DNA of 10,720 nt from JBOHDX01 sp050700835 (GTDB lineage Bacteria > Actinomycetota > Actinomycetes > Propionibacteriales > Nocardioidaceae). The notes below the pieces were generated by a model, which searched no databases, was not told the DNA's origin, and worked only from the letters and a program-made list of their open reading frames with translations. Within the stretch, counting starts at the first letter, position 1. Every line of letters begins with the position of its first letter. Location of the stretch: positions 1 to 10,720 of the forward strand of contig JBOHDX010000013.1 in the NCBI GenBank assembly GCA_050700835.1, written 5' to 3'. Of this stretch, positions 7,552-10,720 are shown piece by piece. The position numbers and the translations under genes are program-made.

Positions 7552-8877
7552 TTGACAGGGATCTCGCGGAGCCGCCGACGGGTACCGCCACCTCGCACGT
7601 ACGTCCTGGACACGAGTGTGCTGTTGGCCGACCCGGGTGCCATGGTGCGCTTCGAGGAGCACGAGGTCGTTCTCCCCGTTGTCGTGGTCACCGAGCTGGA
7701 AGGCAAGCGGCACCACCCCGAGCTGGGCTACTTCGCGCGGACCGCTCTGCGGTTCCTCGACGACCTGCGGGTGCAACACGGCCGACTCGACGCACCGCTG
7801 CCAGTGGGTGAGCACGGCGGCTCCATCCGGGTCGAGCTGAACCACACCAACCCCGAGACGCTGCCGGCGGGCTTCCGTCTTGGGGACAACGACACCCGCA
7901 TCCTTGCCGTGGCCAGCAACCTCGCGGCCGAAGGTCACGACGTCACGCTGGTGTCGAAGGACCTGCCGATGCGGGTGAAGGCGTCCGCGGTCGGCATCCA
8001 CGCCGAGGAGTACCGCGCCGAGCTGGCGCTGGAGTCGGGCTGGACCGGCATGAGCGAGCTCGAGGTGGCCGGCGCCGAGATCGACGCGCTCTACGACGCC
8101 GGCGTGCTTGACCTCGAGGCGGCCCGCGAGCTTCCCTGCCACACCGGGCTGGTCCTGTTGTCGGACCGGGGCAGCGCGTTGGGCCGGGTCGGCCCGGACA
8201 AGCAGGTACGCCTGGTGCGCGGCGACCGCGAGGCATTCGGCTTGCGCGGCCGGTCTGCCGAGCAGCGAGTAGCGCTCGACCTGCTGCTGGACCCCGACGT
8301 CGGGATCGTGTCGATGGGCGGCCGGGCCGGCACCGGCAAGTCCGCGCTCGCGCTGTGCGCCGGTCTGGAGGCGGTGCTGGAGCGCCGCCAGCACAAGAAG
8401 GTAGTGGTGTTTCGCCCGTTGTACGCGGTGGGCGGGCAAGACCTCGGCTACCTACCGGGCAGCGAGTCCGAGAAGATGCAGCCGTGGGCGCAGGCCGTGT
8501 TCGACACCTTGGGTGCCGTGTCCCACGGTGACGTGGTCGACGAGGTGCTGGACCGGGGGATGCTCGAAGTCCTTCCCCTGACGCACATCCGTGGCCGTTC
8601 GCTGCACGACACGTTCGTCGTGGTGGACGAGGCGCAGTCGCTGGAGCGCAACGTACTGCTCACGGTGCTGTCCCGGGTGGGCGCCAACTCCAAGGTCGTG
8701 CTCACGCACGACGTTGCGCAACGGGACAACCTGCGGGTCGGTCGGCACGACGGCATCGTCGCAGTGGTGGAGAAGCTCAAGGGCCACCCGTTGTTCGCCC
8801 ACGTCACGCTCACCCGCTCCGAGCGGTCACCGATCGCGGCCCTCGTCACCGAGATGCTGGAGGACATCTCCCTCTAA
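7552..8877 (+). CDS. phoH2: PhoH2 family protein: PIN ribonuclease domain fused to PhoH ATPase
   Basis: About 441 residues, matching actinobacterial PhoH2 (Rv1095 type). The N-terminal PIN domain (about 15-150) has acidic residues in YVLDTS (D20), VVTELEGKRHH (E48), GDNDTRIL (D112, D114) and VSKDLP (D137), the usual Mg-binding set of a ribonuclease. The C-terminal PhoH ATPase/helicase-like domain has Walker A GGRAGTGKS (256-264) and Walker B VVVDEAQ (D359-E360), plus FRPLYAVGGQDLGYLPG and LTHDVAQRDNLRVGRHDG. In mycobacteria PhoH2 couples ATP-driven RNA unwinding with cleavage. The start is uncertain. TTG 7552, overlapping an upstream TGA as TTGA, gives the family length. The same frame stays open to GTG 7297, but those 85 extra codons look non-coding. 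A lost in-frame link to ATG 7523 is possible. Product assignment is secure. Confidence 0.93.
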   Translation: MTGISRSRRRVPPPRTYVLDTSVLLADPGAMVRFEEHEVVLPVVVVTELEGKRHHPELGYFARTALRFLDDLRVQHGRLDAPLPVGEHGGSIRVELNHTNPETLPAGFRLGDNDTRILAVASNLAAEGHDVTLVSKDLPMRVKASAVGIHAEEYRAELALESGWTGMSELEVAGAEIDALYDAGVLDLEAARELPCHTGLVLLSDRGSALGRVGPDKQVRLVRGDREAFGLRGRSAEQRVALDLLLDPDVGIVSMGGRAGTGKSALALCAGLEAVLERRQHKKVVVFRPLYAVGGQDLGYLPGSESEKMQPWAQAVFDTLGAVSHGDVVDEVLDRGMLEVLPLTHIRGRSLHDTFVVVDEAQSLERNVLLTVLSRVGANSKVVLTHDVAQRDNLRVGRHDGIVAVVEKLKGHPLFAHVTLTRSERSPIAALVTEMLEDISL

Positions 8878-9191
8878 CTCGCGGCCGAGGTCACGGCGGT
8901 GGCCGCGGCCGTGGCCGTGGCCGGGCGCCGTGCCCCGCGCCGGGCGCGCCGAATCCCCTGCGGCCGTGCGCGGGCCGAATACCCGCGATTGCGGGAAAGT
9001 GGTCGCGACTCGCCGGGCGAGCTCAGCCACTTTCCCGCAATTGCGGCGTCGGGTGGCGAGGGTCGCCCCACGAGAGGCGGGGCTCGACGCCGCGGACAAT
9101 CCGGGACAGGATGACCGAGCGACTGGTGTGGATCACGCAGCGCCGGCCGGCAGGTTCCGCCGCTGACCCGGGCGAGACCGGGTGAGACCAG
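8878..9191. other. Intergenic region after phoH2, no gene seen
   Basis: Frames here are Arg/Ala-rich and unlike proteins. The region begins with a GC-only stretch in which GGCCGT/GTGGCC repeats several times (about 8898-8924), followed by the large palindrome at 8983-9046. From 9047 to 9191 I see nothing recognisable. Confidence 0.6.
8983..9046. repeat. 64-nt imperfect palindrome downstream of phoH2
   Basis: Outer arms 8983-9002 and 9027-9046 pair over 20 positions with one mismatch. The perfect part is ATTGCGGGAAAGTGG (8988-9002) against its complement (9027-9041). The centre contains CTCGCC-G-GGCGAG (9009-9021), nearly concentric. The right end is itself a perfect palindrome, CCGCAATTGCGG (9035-9046), and the left end has the near copy CCGCGATTGCGG (8983-8994). 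There is no T-run. It could end phoH2 transcripts by structure, or be an interspersed palindromic element. Confidence 0.8.
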
Positions 9192-9377
9192 GTGATGGAG
9201 GGTGACCATGAGTGTCGGCAGATCACGACCCCTGTCAGCCGAGCCCGTGCGGGTGAAGAGGCGGAGCTGTTCATGAACACCGATCGAATGCATCTGTTCG
9301 TGCCGGCCACCGGCGACAACCTCACGCTGTCGTCGCGGCCGTCGCCCGGTTCCGACGTCGAGCTCGAGAAGAGCTGA
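9192..9377 (+). pseudogene. Relic of a UgpC/MsmK-type ABC ATPase C-terminus
   Basis: A 61-codon frame (GTG 9192 to TGA 9377) whose second half, SRARAGEEAELFMNTD then RMHLFVPATGDNL, aligns without gaps to the C-terminal end of the intact ATPase 1.1 kb downstream. The shared spacing is GExxxLxxxxxxxHxFxxxTGxxL (here from about 9252 to 9323). That end is the last strand of the regulatory TOBE-like domain and has no meaning alone. No ATPase domain precedes it, and the upstream bases show no homology in any frame I read. I read it as the leftover of a deleted tandem copy. An overlapping 22-codon frame at ATG 9208 with GGAGGG upstream ends in ATGA at 9273, so a small expressed peptide cannot be excluded. 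Confidence 0.5.
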
Positions 9378-9484
9378 TGTCGCTGCCCTGACCCGTCGCC
9401 AGATTCCGCAGGTCTCGCCGAGCCTGCCCACTCTTCACAACGGATCGTCCGGCACGTACCTGCCGGTGAAGGGACCGATTCTGC

Positions 9485-10585
<1,101 letters not shown>

Positions 10586-10613
10586 CCGGACGTCCTCGCC
10601 GCTGGGCAGGGTG

Positions 10614-10720
10614 CTACTGGGGTCCGGTGAGTAGGGGGGTGGCTTCCTTGATGCGCAGTCGGGTGGGTGGGCCGTGTGCGGTCAGGGTTTGGGGGATGGT
10701 CTGCCAGTTGGTGTGGTCGA
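10614..10720 (-). CDS. C-terminal end of an unidentified gene, possibly a transposase
   Basis: An open minus-strand frame enters from the right edge and ends in TAG (complement of 10614-10616) after 34 visible complete codons. The visible end reads DHTNWQTIPQTLTAHG then PPTRLRIKEATPLLTGPQ. Nearly all codons end in C or G, so it is very probably coding. The W..I...L..H....LRIKEAT pattern reminds me of C-termini of actinobacterial DDE transposases, but I cannot name a family. It converges on the ABC ATPase gene with a gap of 28 bp in which no terminator is visible. Confidence 0.55.
   Translation of the reverse strand, partial: DHTNWQTIPQTLTAHGPPTRLRIKEATPLLTGPQ

Overview
The window is high-GC DNA with strongly G/C-ending codons, GTG starts and one leaderless gene, which points to an actinobacterium. 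A member of the Propionibacteriales (for example a Nocardioides relative) is my guess, not proven. The middle carries a conserved actinobacterial gene set. From memory, the same kinds of gene lie together in Mycobacterium tuberculosis as Rv1084 (DUF255 thioredoxin-like protein), Rv1085c (hemolysin III family) and Rv1086 (short-chain cis-prenyl transferase), with Rv1095 (PhoH2) a little further on.

Layout. Positions 1-2415 (minus strand) are accessory DNA: the N-terminal part of a type I restriction methyltransferase subunit (hsdM, running off the left edge), preceded in the same direction by a tyrosine recombinase. Between the recombinase and the core gene at 2568 lies a compact repeat site with 16-bp inverted arms and an extra direct copy, resembling a recombinase core site or a shared operator. 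Positions 2568-8877 hold the core block: DUF255 protein (+), a 170-residue conserved hypothetical (+), hemolysin III family membrane protein (-), isoprenyl transferase (+) and PhoH2 (+). The hypothetical gene lies between two short arrays of the same 22-bp unit in opposite orientation, each starting at the stop codon of the neighbouring gene, so it looks like a cassette placed between two convergent genes.

Positions 8878-9484 hold no convincing intact gene. They contain a 64-nt imperfect palindrome after phoH2 and a relic matching the extreme C-terminus of a UgpC/MsmK-type ABC ATPase. An intact ATPase of that family follows at 9485-10585. At the right edge, 34 C-terminal codons of an unidentified minus-strand gene converge on it.

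Functionally the window mixes foreign-DNA defence and recombination at the left, housekeeping genes in the centre (thiol-fold/glycosidase-like protein, membrane homeostasis, isoprenoid chain synthesis, RNA processing by PIN plus helicase-like ATPase), and carbohydrate-uptake energisation at the right. The parts that most deserve a second look are the recombinase-adjacent repeat site, the inverted 22-bp arrays, and the leader of phoH2 with its unresolved start and overlapping small frames.
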